Positions 12,555-25,038 of a stretch of DNA of 64,000 nucleotides are shown here, piece by piece. Source of the DNA: Balanoglossus misakiensis (Eukaryota; Hemichordata); the NCBI GenBank assembly GCA_040954595.2, contig CM082591.2, positions 9,920,001-9,984,000 on the forward strand, in the 5' to 3' direction. How positions within the stretch are numbered: position 1 is the first letter of the stretch; every line of letters starts with the position of its first letter. The notes beneath the pieces were generated by a model that searched no databases, was not told the DNA's origin, and saw only the letters and a program-made list of their open reading frames with translations. Position numbers and translations under genes: made by a program.

Positions 12555-15067
12555 CAAAGAAGACATCAAAAGGGAGAGAATTATAGAATGGTCAATGTGT
12601 GAAAAGTTAAGATACGTAAAGTGGCCGGGTTCAACATTAACTCATCGACTTCATATCGTCTTCATGCCATGGTTTTTGCCTGCCCTGAAAGTTCTTGTCG
12701 TTGCAGAAGTGGTTTTGACAGAAAGAATTTAGTCTTCCGGGATGTTTGTGATTATTTGAACACCAGACAATACAATGCAACCTTGACTTCCAAAATACTT
12801 ACCGGCATTGCATTATCTTACCATGGTTAGGCCTACAGTGAACAAATTTTCAACAATATTTTCTGAGTTACCGCTGATATTTGTTTTGTAGTATGGATAT
12901 TAAATTATACATCCCGATACGAAGCAGAATGTTATAGAATCCTTCCTGAGTGATATTGAAAAAATTACCGGAATGCTACCGCCTAATCTATGGTTAGGGT
13001 TATTGCTATTATTTTATATCAGTAATCGACTTTGTGTATATCAATGTCATTTTCATAACGAAAATGAACCCGAGTCTAATGTAAACGTTACGAATTGATC
13101 GAAAGGCGCTCTGATGAATGTTAACACGAGTGCGCAGTGACAAGACATGCATCGTGCATGACAGTGACAACAGTTCCTATAGAGCAGTTAAAAAATAAAC
13201 CGGCCGTCCGTAAATTTATCAGCTATATTTTTTTTTATTTAGTCACGTTTTCCCTGTTGCATGCTATTAGTTCAGGGGCCAGTTTTAGCAGTGCTCTATT
13301 GAGTACTTTCGTATCGATGGATTGATCTCTCGTCCAATCAGAATGGCGGATGGTAGCATGATCCGACATATTGAGTATTACAATAGGGCTTCCTCATACA
13401 GGTCAGAACGGAGAGGTCATTCCTTTTATTTTAGGACGTCTCAGCTCCTTTGTCTTTTCTGTTATAGTGTTAAAGAAATCAGACGGTTTTGTTTTGGCCG
13501 GTAAACACCGATGGATTAACTCTTAAGTCCATCGTGCATCCAAACGCAGTCGAGTCGGTTTGGTCATTGTTTATGCGACAGTAAATGCCAAATGTGACAG
13601 AAGCATCATATTAAATGAGATAGAATACACAAACAAACAAACATACGAATAAACAAACAGGCAAACAAACAAACAAACAACCATTAGGGACTGTTCAGAA
13701 TTTACTTCCAAGTTGGAGATGGAGGATTTTTTATTTTCCTGGTGATTTTTTTCCATGGTCTCCCCTAGTAAATTGTGGAGGAAATATGTGGCCCCTCCTA
13801 ATATTTCCTGGGGATTTTCCATGGTCCCCCTATTGTGACTTTTATGTCTAGTCTCCCCTAATTTGTCTTGGAGAAAATGGGTGGTCCCCCCCTCTGAAAA
13901 TTCTCCGCCCCCTGGAAGTAAATTCTGAACAGTCCCTTATGAAAGCCAACAGCTAGCACCCCGGCTTCTCTGCCAGAGGAGCGATAACATCGACAAAATG
14001 CAGATACACAAGAAATGAGCACTTTATTCCACTAGTGAAGTAGTCTGTTCCCTGCCCCATTCCCACCGCTGGCTGCGCCCTTTAGCGTAGCGTCGATGGC
14101 AGTGGGAATGGGGCAGGGGACCAGACTACAAGTGAAGAACCCCAGTAACAGACGTAACGAACAAACAAACTACATGTACTAACAACAAAGCAAGAAAAGT
14201 GTCAAGCGTCGTCAAAGAAAACGAAAAAGTTCTAGCATGGTTGGTAAAAGTTATTGGTAGAAAACGAATAGGGCCTTCTACAAATGACGTCTCAGACCCG
14301 CAAACGCCACCAGAACACAAAACACATGCACAGAAAAGTTTAAGCCGGTTGTTGTATGGAGCAGCAATAATCTGCGGTTGGGCCGTCGTAGATTTTCGCT
14401 GGTGGTGAAAATAAATAAAACACCACCGATGTTCGATTTATTCCAGATCACATGCGTTTACGGCCAGGAGAGAGCATAAAAGTCTTCAAATGACCATGTG
14501 GTGGCGCACTTTTTCCGATTGGCTGTATTTCAATTTGTTCGTGGTAAATTAATTTTGTGGAGGTGACCGGCACTGAAGCTCTTAGCTAGGATGAGGTGGG
14601 ATGGAAAAATGCCCCATTTTAGCTGTTTTAAAATATACGACTATTTATAGACAAAAGGAAAATAAAACGAGCGCAAAAACATACCAAACCTAGTTTTATT
14701 AATTAAAAACAAAATTGCTGAGTAAAGGTTTTCATGTGGGCATTCACTTTGAACTTGCTAAATTAATTTAAAGAGACAAAGTCGCTCTCTCTTTGTCCTT
14801 TTGCGATGATAGAATGCTTGCTTGAAGTCTCTCGTGCAATAAATGATGTCGATTCATACATGTATGGATGGTGTATAGGTGGTCGGAATTTACATGTCTT
14901 CGCCACGACCAAACCAACAACACGTAAAATCAAAGTTTGGGTCATAAAATCGAGTTTGGTTACAGTCTAGAATTTCATGCCACCCCTTATGGTCATATTA
15001 TTCTTGGTAGGCAAAAGTGACAAGTAGTTAAGTTTCAACACAGGCAACATTTTTTACAAACAAACCA
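12555..15067. repeat. 2.5-kb array unit L6
   Basis: MITE at 13687-13936 and hairpin element at 14041-14127. Private changes include ACACCACCGATG instead of ACACGATCGATG after the AATAAA run, and TAGCGTCGATGG inside the hairpin loop. Confidence 0.95.
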
Positions 15068-17581
15068 CAAAGAAGACATCAAAAGGGAGAGAATGATAGA
15101 ATGGTCAATGTGTGAAAAGTTAAGATACGTAAAGTGGCCGGGTTCAACATTAACTCATCGACTTCATATCGTCTTCATGCCATGGTTTTTGCCTGCCCTG
15201 AAAGTTCTTGTCGTTGCAGAAGTGGTTTTGACAGAAAGAATTTAGTCTTCCGGGATGTTTGTGATTATTTGAACACCAGACAATACAATGCAACCTTGAC
15301 TTCCAAAATACTTACCGGCATTGCATTATCTTACCATGGTTAGGCCTACAGTGAACAAATTTTCAACAATATTTTCTGAGTTACCGCTGATATTTGTTTT
15401 GTAGTATGGATATTAAATTATACATCCCGATACAAAACGGAATGTTATAGAATCCTTCCTGAGTGATATTGAAAAAATTACCGGAATGCTACCGCCTAAT
15501 CTATGGTTAGGGTTATTGCTATTATTCTATATCAGTAATCGACTTTGTGTATATCAATGTCATTTTCATAACGAAAATGAACTCGAGTCTAATGTAAACG
15601 TTACGAATTGATCGAAAGGCGCTCTGATGAATGTTAACACGAGTGCGCAGTGACAAGACATGCATCGTGCATGACAGTGACAACAGTTCCTATAGAGCAG
15701 TTAAAAAATAAACCGGCCGTCCGTAAATTTATCAGCTATATTTTTTTTTATTTAATCACGTTTTCCCTGTTGCATGCTATTAGTTCAGGGGCCAGTTTTA
15801 GCAGTGCTCTATTGAGTACTTTCATATCGATGGATTGATCTCTCGTCCAATCAGAATGGCGGATGGTAGCATGATCCGACATATTGCGTATTACAATAGG
15901 GCTTCCTCATACAGGTCAGAACGGAGAGGTCATTCCTTTTATTTTAGGACGTCTCAGCTCCTTTGTCTTTTCTGTTATAGTGTTAAAGAAATCAAACGGT
16001 TTTGTTTTGGCCGGTAAACACCGATGGATTAACTCTTAAGTCCATCGTGCATCCAAACGCAGTCGAGTCGGTTTGGTCATTGTTTATGCGACAGTAAATG
16101 CCAAATGTGACAGAAGCATCATATTAAATGAGATAGAATACACAAACAAACAAACATACGAATAAACAAACAGGCAAACAAACAAACAAACAACCATTAG
16201 GGACTGTTCAGAATTTACTTCCAAGTTGGGGATGGAGGATTTTTTATTTTCCTGGTGATTTTTTTCCATGGTCTCCCCTAGTAAATTGTGGAGGAAATAT
16301 GTGGTCCCTCCTTAAATTTCCTGGGGATTTTCCATGGTCCCCTTATTGTGACTTTTATGTCTAGTCTCCCCTAATTTGTCTTGGAGAAAATGGGTGGTCC
16401 CCCCCCTCTGAAAATTCTCCGCCCCCTGGAAGTAAATTCTGAACAGTCCCTTATTAAAGCCAACAGCTAGCACCCTGGCTTCTCTGCCAGAGGAGCGATA
16501 ACATCGACAAAATGCAGATACACAAGAAATGAGCACTTTATTCCACAAGTGAAGTAGTCTGTTCCCTGCCCCATTCCCACCGCTGGCTGTGCCCTTTAGC
16601 GTAGCGCCGATGGCAGTGGGAATGGGGCAGGGGACCAGACTACAAGTGAAGAACCCCAGTAACAGACGTAACGAACAAACAAACTACATGTACTAACAAC
16701 AAAGCAAGAAAAGTGTCAAGCGTCGTCAAAGAAAACGAAAAAGTTCTAGCATGGTTGGTAAAAGTTATTGGTAGAAAACGAATAGGGCCTTCTACAAATG
16801 ACGTCTCAGACCCGCAAACGCCACCAGAACACAAAACACATGCACAGAACAGTTTAAGCCGGTTGTTGTATGGAGCAGCAATAATCTGCGGTTGGGCCGT
16901 CGTAGATTTTCGCTGGTGGTGAAAATAAATAAAACACGATCGATGTTCGATTTATTCCAGATCACATGCGTTTACGGCCAGGAGAGAGCATAAAAGTCTT
17001 CAAATGACCATGTGGTGGCGCACTTTTTCCGATTGGCTGTATTTCAATTTGTTCGTGGTAAATTAATTTTGTGGAGGTGACCGGCACTGAAGCTCTTAGC
17101 TAGGATGAGGTGGGATGGAAAAATGCCCCATTTTAGCTGTTTTAAAATATACGACTATTTATAGACAAAAGGAAAATAAAACAAGCGCAAAAACATACCA
17201 AACCTAGTTTTATTAATTAAAAACAAAATTGCTGAGTAAAGGTTTTCATGTGGGCATTCACTTTGAACTTGCTAAATTAATTTAAAGAGACAAAGTCGCT
17301 CTCTCTTTGTCCTTTTGCGATGATAGAATGCTTGCTTGAAGTCTCTCGTGCAATAAATGATGTCGATTCATACATGTATGGATGGTGTATAGGTGGTCGG
17401 AATTTACATGTCTTCGCCACGACCAAACCAACAACACGTAAAATCAAAGTTTGGGTCATAAAATCGAGTTTGGTTGCAGTCTAGAATTTCATGCCACCCC
17501 TTATGGTCATATTATTCTTGGTAGGCAAAAGTGACAAGTAGTCAAGTTTCAACACAGGCAACATTTTTTACAAACAAACCA
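15068..17581. repeat. 2.5-kb array unit L7
   Basis: MITE at 16200-16450 and hairpin element at 16555-16641. Private changes include CCCCTTATTG in the MITE and TTGGTTGCAGTC near the end of the unit. Confidence 0.95.
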
Positions 17582-20056
17582 CAAAGAAGACATCAAAAGG
17601 GAGAGAATTATAGAATGGTCAATGTGTGAAAAGTTAAGATACGTAAAGTGGCCGGGTTCAACATTAACTCATCGACTTCATATCGTCTTCATGCCATGGT
17701 TTTTGCCTGCCCTGAAAGTTCTTGTCGTTGCAGAAGTGGTTTTGACAGAAAGAATTTAGTCTTCCGGGATGTTTGTGATTATTTGAACACCAGACAATAC
17801 AATGCAACCTTGACTTCCAAAATACTTACCGGCATTGCATTATCTTACCATGGTTAGGCCTACAGTGAACAAATTTTCAACAATATTTTCTGAGTTACCG
17901 CTGATATTTGTTTTGTAGTATGGATATTAAATTATACATCCCGATACATAGCAGAATGTTATAGAATCCTTCCTGAGTGATATTGAAAAAAATTACCGGA
18001 ATGCTACCGCCTAATCTATGGTTAGGGTTATTGCTATTATTTTATATCAGTAATCGACTTTGTGTATATCAATGTCATTTTCATAACGAAAATGAACTCG
18101 AGTCTAATGTAAACGTTACGAATTGATCGAAAGGCGCTCTGATGAATGTTAACACGAGTGCGCAGTGACAAGACATGCATCGTGCATGACAGTGACAACA
18201 GTTCCTATAGAGCAGTTAAAAAATAAACCGGCCGTCCGTAAATTTATCAGCTATATTTTTTTTATTTATTCACGTTTTTCCTGTTGCATGCTATTAGTTC
18301 AGGGGCCAGTTTTAGCAGTGCTCTATTGAGTACTTTCGTATCGATGGATTGATCTCTCGTCCAATCAGAATGGCGGATGGTAGCATGATCCGACATATTG
18401 CGTATTACAATAGGGCTTCCTCATACAGGTCAGAACGGCGAGGTCATTCCTTTTATTTTAGGACGTCTCAGCTCCTTTGTCTTTTCTGTTATAGTGTTAA
18501 AGAAATCAAACGGTTTTGTTTTGGCCGGTAAACACCGATGGATTAACTCTTAAGTCCATCGTGCATCCAAACGCAGTCGAGTCGGTTTGGTCATTGTTTA
18601 TGCGACAGTAAATGCCAAATGTGACAGAAGCATCATATTAAATGAGATAGAATACACAAACAAACAAACATACGAATAAACAAACAGGCAAACAAACAAC
18701 CATTAGGGACTGCTCAGAATTTACTTCCAAGTTGGGGATGGAGGATTTTTTATTTTCCTGGTGATTTTTTTCCATGGTCTCCCCTAGTAAATTGTGGAGG
18801 AAATATGTGGTCCCTCCTTAAATTTCCTGGGGATTTTCCATGGTCCCCCTATTGTGACTTTTATGTCTAGTCTCCCCTAATTTGTCTTGGAGAAAATGGG
18901 TGGTCCCCCCCCCCCCTCTGAAAATTCTCCACCCCCTGGAAGTAAATTCTGAACAGTCCCTTATTAAAGCCAACAGCTAGCACCCTGGCTTCTCTGCCAG
19001 AGGAGCGATAACATCGACAAAATGCAGATACACAAGAAATGAGCACTTTATTCCACAAGTGAAGTAGTCTGTTCCCTGCCCCATTCCCACCGCTGGCTGC
19101 GCCCTTTAGCGTAGCGCCGATGGCAGTGGGAATGGGGCAGGGGACCAGACTACAAGTGAAGAACCCCAGTAACAGACGTAACGAACAAACAAACTACATG
19201 TACTAACAACAAAGCAAGAAAAGTGTCAAGCGTCGTCAAAGAAAACGAAAAAGTTCTAGCATGGTTGGTAAAAGTTATTGGTAGAAAACGAATAGGGCCT
19301 TCTACAAATGACGTCTCAGACCCGCAAACGCCACCAGAACACAAAACACATGCACAGAACAGTTTAAGCCGGTTGTTGTATGGAGCAGCAATAATCTGCG
19401 GTTGGGCCGTCGTAGATTTTCGCTGGTGGTGAAAATAAATAAAACACGATCGATGTTCGATTTATTCCAGATCACATGCGTTTACGGCCAGGAGAGAGCA
19501 TAAAAGTCTTCAAATGACCATGTGGTGGCGCACTTTTTCCGATTGGCTGTATTTCAATTTGTTCGTGGTAAATTAATTCTGTGGAGGTGACCGGCACTGA
19601 AGCTCTTAGCTAGGATGAGGTGGGATGGAAAAATGCCCCATTTTAGCTGTTTTAAAATATACGACTATTTATAGACAAAAGGAAAATAAAACAAGCGCAA
19701 AAACATACCAAACCTAGTTTTATTAATTAAAAACAAAATTGCTGAGTAAAGGTTTTCATGTGGGCATTCACTTTGAACTTGCTAAATTAATTTAAAGAGA
19801 CAAAGTTGCTCTCTCTTTGTCCTTTTGCGATGATAGAATGCTTGCTTGAAGTCTCTCGTGCAATAAATGATGTCGATTCATACATGTATGGATGGTGTAT
19901 AGGTGGTCGGAATTTACATGTCTTTGCCAGGACCAAACCAACAACACGTAAAATCAAAGTTTGGGTCATGAAATCGAGTTTTGTTACAGTCTAGAATTTC
20001 ATGCCACCCCTTATGGTCATATTATTCTTGGTAGGCAAACGTGACAAGTAGTCAAG
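17582..20056. repeat. 2.5-kb array unit L8, end deleted
   Basis: MITE at 18706-18960, with the longest class of C run, and hairpin element at 19065-19151. The CAAA microsatellite before the MITE is shortened. The unit ends at a deletion of about 57 bp whose junction lies at 20056/20057, with AG microhomology at the breakpoint. Confidence 0.93.
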
Positions 20057-22542
20057 AGAATTATAGAATGGTCAATGTGTGAAAAGTTAAGATACGTAAA
20101 GTGGCCGGGTTCAACTCATCGACTTCATATCGTCTTCATGCCATGGTTTTTGCCTGCCCTGAAAGTTCTTGTCGTTGCAGAAGTGGTTTTGACAGAAAGA
20201 ATTTAGTCTTCCGGGATGTTTGTGATTATTTGAACACCAGACAATACAATGCAACCTTGACTTCCAAAATACTTACCGGCATTGCATTATCTTACCATGG
20301 TTAGGCCTACAGTGAACAAATTTTCAACAATATTTTCTGAGTTACCGCTGATATTTGTTTTGTAGTATGGATATTAAATTATACATCCCTATACAAAGCA
20401 GAATGTTATAGAATCCTTCCTGAGTGATATTGAAAAAATTACCGGAATGCTACCGCCTAATCTATGGTTAGGGTTATTGCTATTATTTTATATCAGTAAT
20501 CGACTTTGTGTATATCAATGTCATTTTCATAACGAAAATGAACTCGAGTCTAATGTAAACGTTACGAATTGATCGAAAGGCGCTCTGATGAATGTTAACA
20601 CGAGTGCGCAGTGACAAGACATGCATCGTGCATGACAGTGACAACAGTTCCTATAGAGCAGTTAAAAAATAAACCGGCCGTCCGTAAATTTATCAGCTAT
20701 ATTTTTTTTTATTTAGTCACGTTTTCCCTGTTGCATGCTATTAGTTCAGGGGCCAGTTTTAGCAGTGCTCTATTGAGTACTTTCGTATCGATGGATTGAT
20801 CTCTCGTCCAATCAGAATGGCGGATGGTAGCATGATCCGACATATTACGTATTACAATAGGGCTTCCTCATACAGGTCAGAACGGTGAGGTCATTCCTTT
20901 TATTTTAGGACGTCTCAGCTCCTTTGTCTTTTCTGTTATAGTGTTAAAGAAATCAAACGGTTTTGTTTTGGCCGGTAAACACCGATGGATTAACTCTTAA
21001 GTCCATCGTGCATCCAAACGCAGTCGAGTCGGTTTGGTCATTGTTTATGCGACAGTAAATGCCAAATGTGACAGAAGCATCATATTAAATGAGATAGAAT
21101 ACACAAACAAACAAACATACGAATAAACAAACAGGCAAACAAACAAACAAACAACCATTAGGGACTGTTCAGAATTTACTTCCAAGTTGGGGATGGAGGA
21201 TTTTTTATTTTCCTGGTGATTTTTTTCCATGGTCTCCCCTAGTAAATTGTGGAGGAAATATGTGGTCCCTCCTTAAATTTCCTGGGGATTTTCCATGGTC
21301 CCCCTATTGTGACTTTTATGTCTAGTCTCCCCTAATTTGTCTTGGAGAAAATGGGTGGTCCCCCCCTCTGAAAATTCTCCGCCCCCTGGAAGTAAATTCT
21401 GAACAGTCCCTTATTAAAGCCAACAGCTAGCACCCTGGCTTCTCTGCCAGAGGAGCGATAACATCGACAAAATGCAGATACACAAGAAATGAGCACTTTA
21501 TTCCACAAGTGAAGTAGTCTGTTCCCTGCCCCATTCCCACCGCTGGCTGCGCCCTTTAGCGTAGCGCCGATGGCAGTGGGAATGGGGCAGGGGACCAGAC
21601 TACAAGTGAAGAACCCCAGTAACAGACGTAACGAACAAACAAACTACATGTACTAACAACAAAGCAAGAAAAGTGTCAAGCGTCGTCAAAGAAAACGAAA
21701 ACGTTCTAGCATGGTTGGTAAAAGTTATTGGTAGAAAACGAATAGGGCCTTCTACAAATGACGTCTCAGACCCGCAAACGCCACCAGAACACAAAACACA
21801 TGCACAGAACAGTTTAAGCCGGTTGTTGTATGGAGCAGCAATAATCTGCGGTTGGGCCGTCGTAGATTTTCGCTGGTGGTGAAAATAAATAAAACACGAT
21901 CGATGTTCGATTTATTCCAGATCACATGCGTTTACGGCCAGGAGAGAGCATAAAAGTCTTCAAATGACCATGTGGTGGCGCACTTTTTCCGATTGGCTGT
22001 ATTTCAATTTGTTCGTGGTAAATTAATTTTGTGGAGGTGACCGGCACTGAAGCTCTTAGCTAGGATGAGGTGGGATGGAAAAATGCCCCATTTTAGATGT
22101 TTTAAAATATACGACTATTTATAGACAAAAGGAAAATAAAACGAGCGCAAAAACATACCAAACCTAGTTTTATTAATTAAAAACAAAATTGCCGAGTAAA
22201 GGTTTTCATGTGGGCATTCACTTTGAACTTGCTAAATTAATTTAAAGAGACAAAGTCGCTCTCTCTTTGTCCTTTTGCGATGATAGAATGCTTGCTTGAA
22301 GTCTCTCGTGCAATAAATTATGTCGATTCATACATGTATGGATGGTGTATAGGTGGTCGGAATTTACATGTCTTTGCCACGACCAAACCAACAACACGTA
22401 AAATCAAAGTTTGGGTCATGAAATCGAGTTTTGTTACAGTCTAGAATTTCATGCCACCCCTTATGGTCATATTATTCTTGGTAGGCAAAAGTGACAAGTA
22501 GTCAAGTTTCAACACAGGCAACATTTTTTTACAAACAAACCA
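20057..22542. repeat. 2.5-kb array unit L9, start deleted
   Basis: Starts at the L8/L9 deletion junction and so lacks the CAAAGAAGAC anchor. It also lacks 6 bp (ATTAAC) near 20116. MITE at 21161-21410 and hairpin element at 21515-21601. Confidence 0.93.
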
Positions 22543-23453
22543 CAAAGAAGACATCAAAAGGGAGAGAATTATAGAATGGTCAATGTGTGAAAAGTTAAGA
22601 TACGTAAAGTGGCCGGGTTCAACATTAACTCATCGACTTCATATCGTCTTTGTGCCATGGTTTTTGCCTGCCCTGAAAGTTCTTGTCGTTGCAGAAGTGG
22701 TTTTGACAGAAAGAATTTAGTCTTCCGGGATGTTTGTGATTATTTGAACACCAGACAATACAATGCAACCTTGACTTCCAAAATACTTACCGGCATTGCA
22801 TTATCTTACCATGGTTAGGCCTACAGTGAACACATTTTCAACAATATTTTCTGAGTTACCGCTGATATTTGTTTTGTAGTATGGATATTAAATTATACAT
22901 CCCGATACAAAACAGAATGTTATAGAATCCTTCCTGAGTGATATTGAAAAAATTACCGGAATGCTACCGCCTAATCTATGGTTAGGGTTATTGCTATTAT
23001 TTTATATCAGTAATCGACTTTGTGTATATCAATGTCATTTTTATAACGAAAATGAACTCGAGTCTAATGTAAACGTTACGAATTGATCGAAAGGCGCTCT
23101 GGTGAATGTTAACACGAGTGCGCAGTGACAAGACATGCATCGTGCATGACAGTGACAACAGTTCCTATAGAGCAGTTAAAAAATAAACCGGTCGTCCGTA
23201 AATTTATCAGCTATATTTTTTTTTATTTAGTCACGTTTTCCCTGTTGCATGCTATTAGTTCAGGGGCCAGTTTTAGCAGTGCTCTATTGAGTACTTTCGT
23301 ATCGATGGATTGATCTCTCGTCCAATCAGAATGGCGGATGGTAGCATGATCCGACATATTGCGTATTACAATAGGGCTTCCTCATACAGGTCAGAACGGA
23401 GAGGTCATTCCTTTTATTTTAGGACGTCTCAGCTCCTTTGTCTTTTCTGTTAT
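22543..23453. repeat. Partial 2.5-kb unit L10 at the array edge
   Basis: Follows the consensus for 911 bp and then stops at TTCTGTTAT. The following bases (TTTTGACAAATGCGG) match no unit. The edge falls before the MITE, so this copy has neither mobile element. Confidence 0.93.
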
Positions 23454-23842
23454 TTTTGACAAATGCGGATGACGTTCCATTTCCAATTGGCGATAATTAT
23501 ATTTATTTGTATTTCATTGCATAAGCGCTTGCTAGTCGTTTTTTCGCAATTTTTTTGTAGTACAAAAACACTGAAGAAAACGAAATATTTTATTCATTCG
23601 CACTTCCAAAGAACACCGTGACAGAATTCCTCAATTTGCATTTCAGTTTGTGTGTCTGGTGTGTCTGCATTGACGTGAGGCGCATTCTCCACCCGCACAC
23701 ATACGTTGCATTGCATTCTTTGACTAATTAGTGTGACGTCATGTTGAAGCAGGATTCTGATTGAGTAGTAAGTAATTTGCATAATTGACGCACAGCTGGT
23801 GCCTCGTTCTCCTACCGCTGACCGTTGCATTTGAAAAATCAT
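23454..23842 (+). promoter_or_regulatory. Promoter-like segment with CRE and two octamers
   Basis: First non-array DNA of the island. It contains a full palindromic CRE (TGACGTCA, 23734-23741) and two octamer words ATTTGCAT (23634-23641 and 23775-23782). It has more CpG than the AT-rich DNA further right and is followed within 130 bp by an exon-like block ending in a consensus splice donor. Octamer plus CRE is a known arrangement in animal promoters, but each motif is short and no TATA box was seen. A 109-codon minus-strand frame over 23594-23923 has an ATG but no recognisable domain and runs opposite to the splice donor. Confidence 0.35.
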
Positions 23843-23846
23843 TGCA

Positions 23847-23910
23847 GCTTTGACGTTCATCAAGCATGGAGGCGACCGGGACCTCCATGCTTGATGATGT
23901 CGTTTCTCTG
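23847..23910 (+). other. Candidate first coding exon ending in splice donor
   Basis: An ATG at 23866 opens 15 codons (begins MEATG, ends VVSL) that run to CTG|GTAAGCATGG, a strong animal 5' splice site at 23911. The same donor context, GTAAGCATGACTTGC, follows the candidate exons at 24722 and 31146, so these look like members of one splicing family. An acceptor-like TTGCAG ends at 23846, so the block could also be an internal exon. Joined directly to the exon at 24722, the frame continues for 20 more codons and stops at TAA inside that exon. The product is not recognised. The start lies in a perfect hairpin. Confidence 0.35.
23857..23897. other. Perfect 16-bp inverted repeat with 9-nt loop
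   Basis: The left arm TCATCAAGCATGGAGG (23857-23872) is matched exactly by CCTCCATGCTTGATGA (23882-23897) around the loop CGACCGGGA. It lies over the ATG of the candidate first exon, so in RNA it would put the start codon in a stable stem. Confidence 0.85.
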
Positions 23911-24148
23911 GTAAGCATGGCATTTAATGTTATTTTACAAGTACATGTACACTCCTTCTAGCAAAAACTGGTCGTGGTAGGGCGAGAGGGTCCTCCCAAC
24001 ATCGAAATTCTGACTTAGGGAAGCGTTACAGCACCAAACAGTAAACTCACAGTCGCATGGAATTTGTGCGTTATATTACACCGTGCGAGTAAATTGTACG
24101 TCGTTCGTTGGCTCGAGTCAGCTTTGTTATTGTGGAGCAGGTGGTACC
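23911..24148. other. No feature recognised (intron-like)
   Basis: Sequence between the candidate donor and the foldback element. No repeat, frame or motif could be supported. Confidence 0.5.
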
Positions 24149-24155
24149 GTAACAC

Positions 24156-24518
24156 CACAGGGGGCTCTCCCTAGGCGATGTTATTGTTTGTTTGTTGTTG
24201 TTGTTGATTGGCATAATAAACAAATACATATTTCTTTATTAATAAATATGGTTTGTTGACATGTAAGGGTTAGGTTATTAGGGTATATTTGACAGGTTAT
24301 GGTATATTCAATGGTTAGGATTAGTGTTGGCATTTTTTCGATCCATGGCCGGCATCACCCCCCCCCCACCCCCCAACCCCCCCTGTGGCTTAGTGATGCC
24401 CGGGGCCGTGGATCAACAAACCATATTTATTAATAAAGAAATATGTATTTGTTTATTATGCCAATCAACAACAACAAACAAACAAACAATAAAATCGCGG
24501 AGGGAGGAGCCCCCTGTG
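24156..24518. mobile_element. Foldback MITE with long inverted arms
   Basis: Ends are CACAGGGGGCTC and its complement, flanked by GTAACAC at 24149-24155 and 24519-24525 (7-bp duplication). The arms are about 100 bp each and include a long matched stretch, from TTATTGTTTGTTTG through AATAAATATGGTTTGTTGA on the left, mirrored at about 24414-24491. The middle holds telomere-like GGTTAGG words and a C-rich run (24358-24381). CAGGG-type ends with a 7-8 bp duplication suggest hAT or a P-like family. It encodes no transposase. Confidence 0.75.
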
Positions 24519-24721
24519 GTAACACACTACAGTATAACTTTTAAGGCAAAGCGATAGCGAATAAACTGACCAGGGTTGGTTTTGTTGTTGGGGAGATTTT
24601 TGGCACCATTGAGACTGTTATAAGCTACCAGTGTGAGCTATGGTATAGCCGTTAACACGCAGCCCTGCCACGCAGAGCTTCTATGACTGGTTACTAACTT
24701 CTATGTCTATTTGATTCACAG

Positions 24722-24796
24722 ATGCTGCCTGAAACTGTCTGCGTTTCAACTCGGGATTCTCTTCCTTGTCCGGGGCGAGTTTAAGACCGCTCAATG
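24722..24796 (+). other. Candidate exon A1 (75 bp)
   Basis: Preceded by the branch-point word TACTAAC and TTGATTCACAG, and followed by GTAAGCATGACTTGC, so acceptor, branch point and donor are all near consensus. Reading from its second base the whole exon is open (24 codons, CCLKLSAFQ... to ...FKTAQ) and leaves two bases. Those two bases join in frame to exon A2. The first-base frame also starts ATG but stops at TAA 15 bases before the exon end. Compared with exon B1 there are four changes, all transitions; in the second-base frame three are synonymous and one is Arg to Trp. The family is not recognised. Confidence 0.45.
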
Positions 24797-25038
24797 GTAA
24801 GCATGACTTGCTTTATATTTGCTTTTATCGGGTGTTGCAACCGAAACAATAGGAAGAAATGTATGTCTACGAACTAATTTACATATTCCAGCTTTCAATA
24901 CAATGTACTTGTTTTTTCCCCTTCGAATTCTGGCCTTGATTGCTTGTGATATGATCGTGATGTCATGAATTAGATGGACAACTCACAAGTTCAAATCTTC
25001 ACGTGGAGCATAAAATAAATTTGGATGCATTTCCTTAA

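Larger units (their letters stand above)
1..23453. repeat. Left block of 2.5-kb tandem array (satellite-like)
   Basis: Nine consecutive head-to-tail units plus a partial tenth. Using the word CAAAGAAGAC as anchor, units begin at 3, 2501, 5021, 7540, 10040, 12555, 15068 and 17582; the ninth has lost the anchor in a small deletion, and the tenth begins at 22543. Spacing is 2498-2520 bp. Copies look roughly 98-99% alike by eye, differing by scattered substitutions, C-run length and a few small indels. The array runs in from outside the window, so its full size is unknown. It stops abruptly at 23453 after TTCTGTTAT, where non-array sequence starts. No rRNA, snRNA, histone or tRNA gene was recognised in the unit. 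It is best described as a long-unit satellite that contains old MITE insertions. Confidence 0.97.

Noticed and set aside
13571-13822. 83-codon minus-strand frame with Val/Cys/Leu/Phe repeats
   Set aside because: A translation of the CAAA microsatellite plus MITE, not a protein.
23594-23923. 109-codon minus-strand ATG frame
   Set aside because: Overlaps promoter-like words and the plus-strand donor, and has no recognised motif. It is kept only as a possibility because the DNA is unique there.
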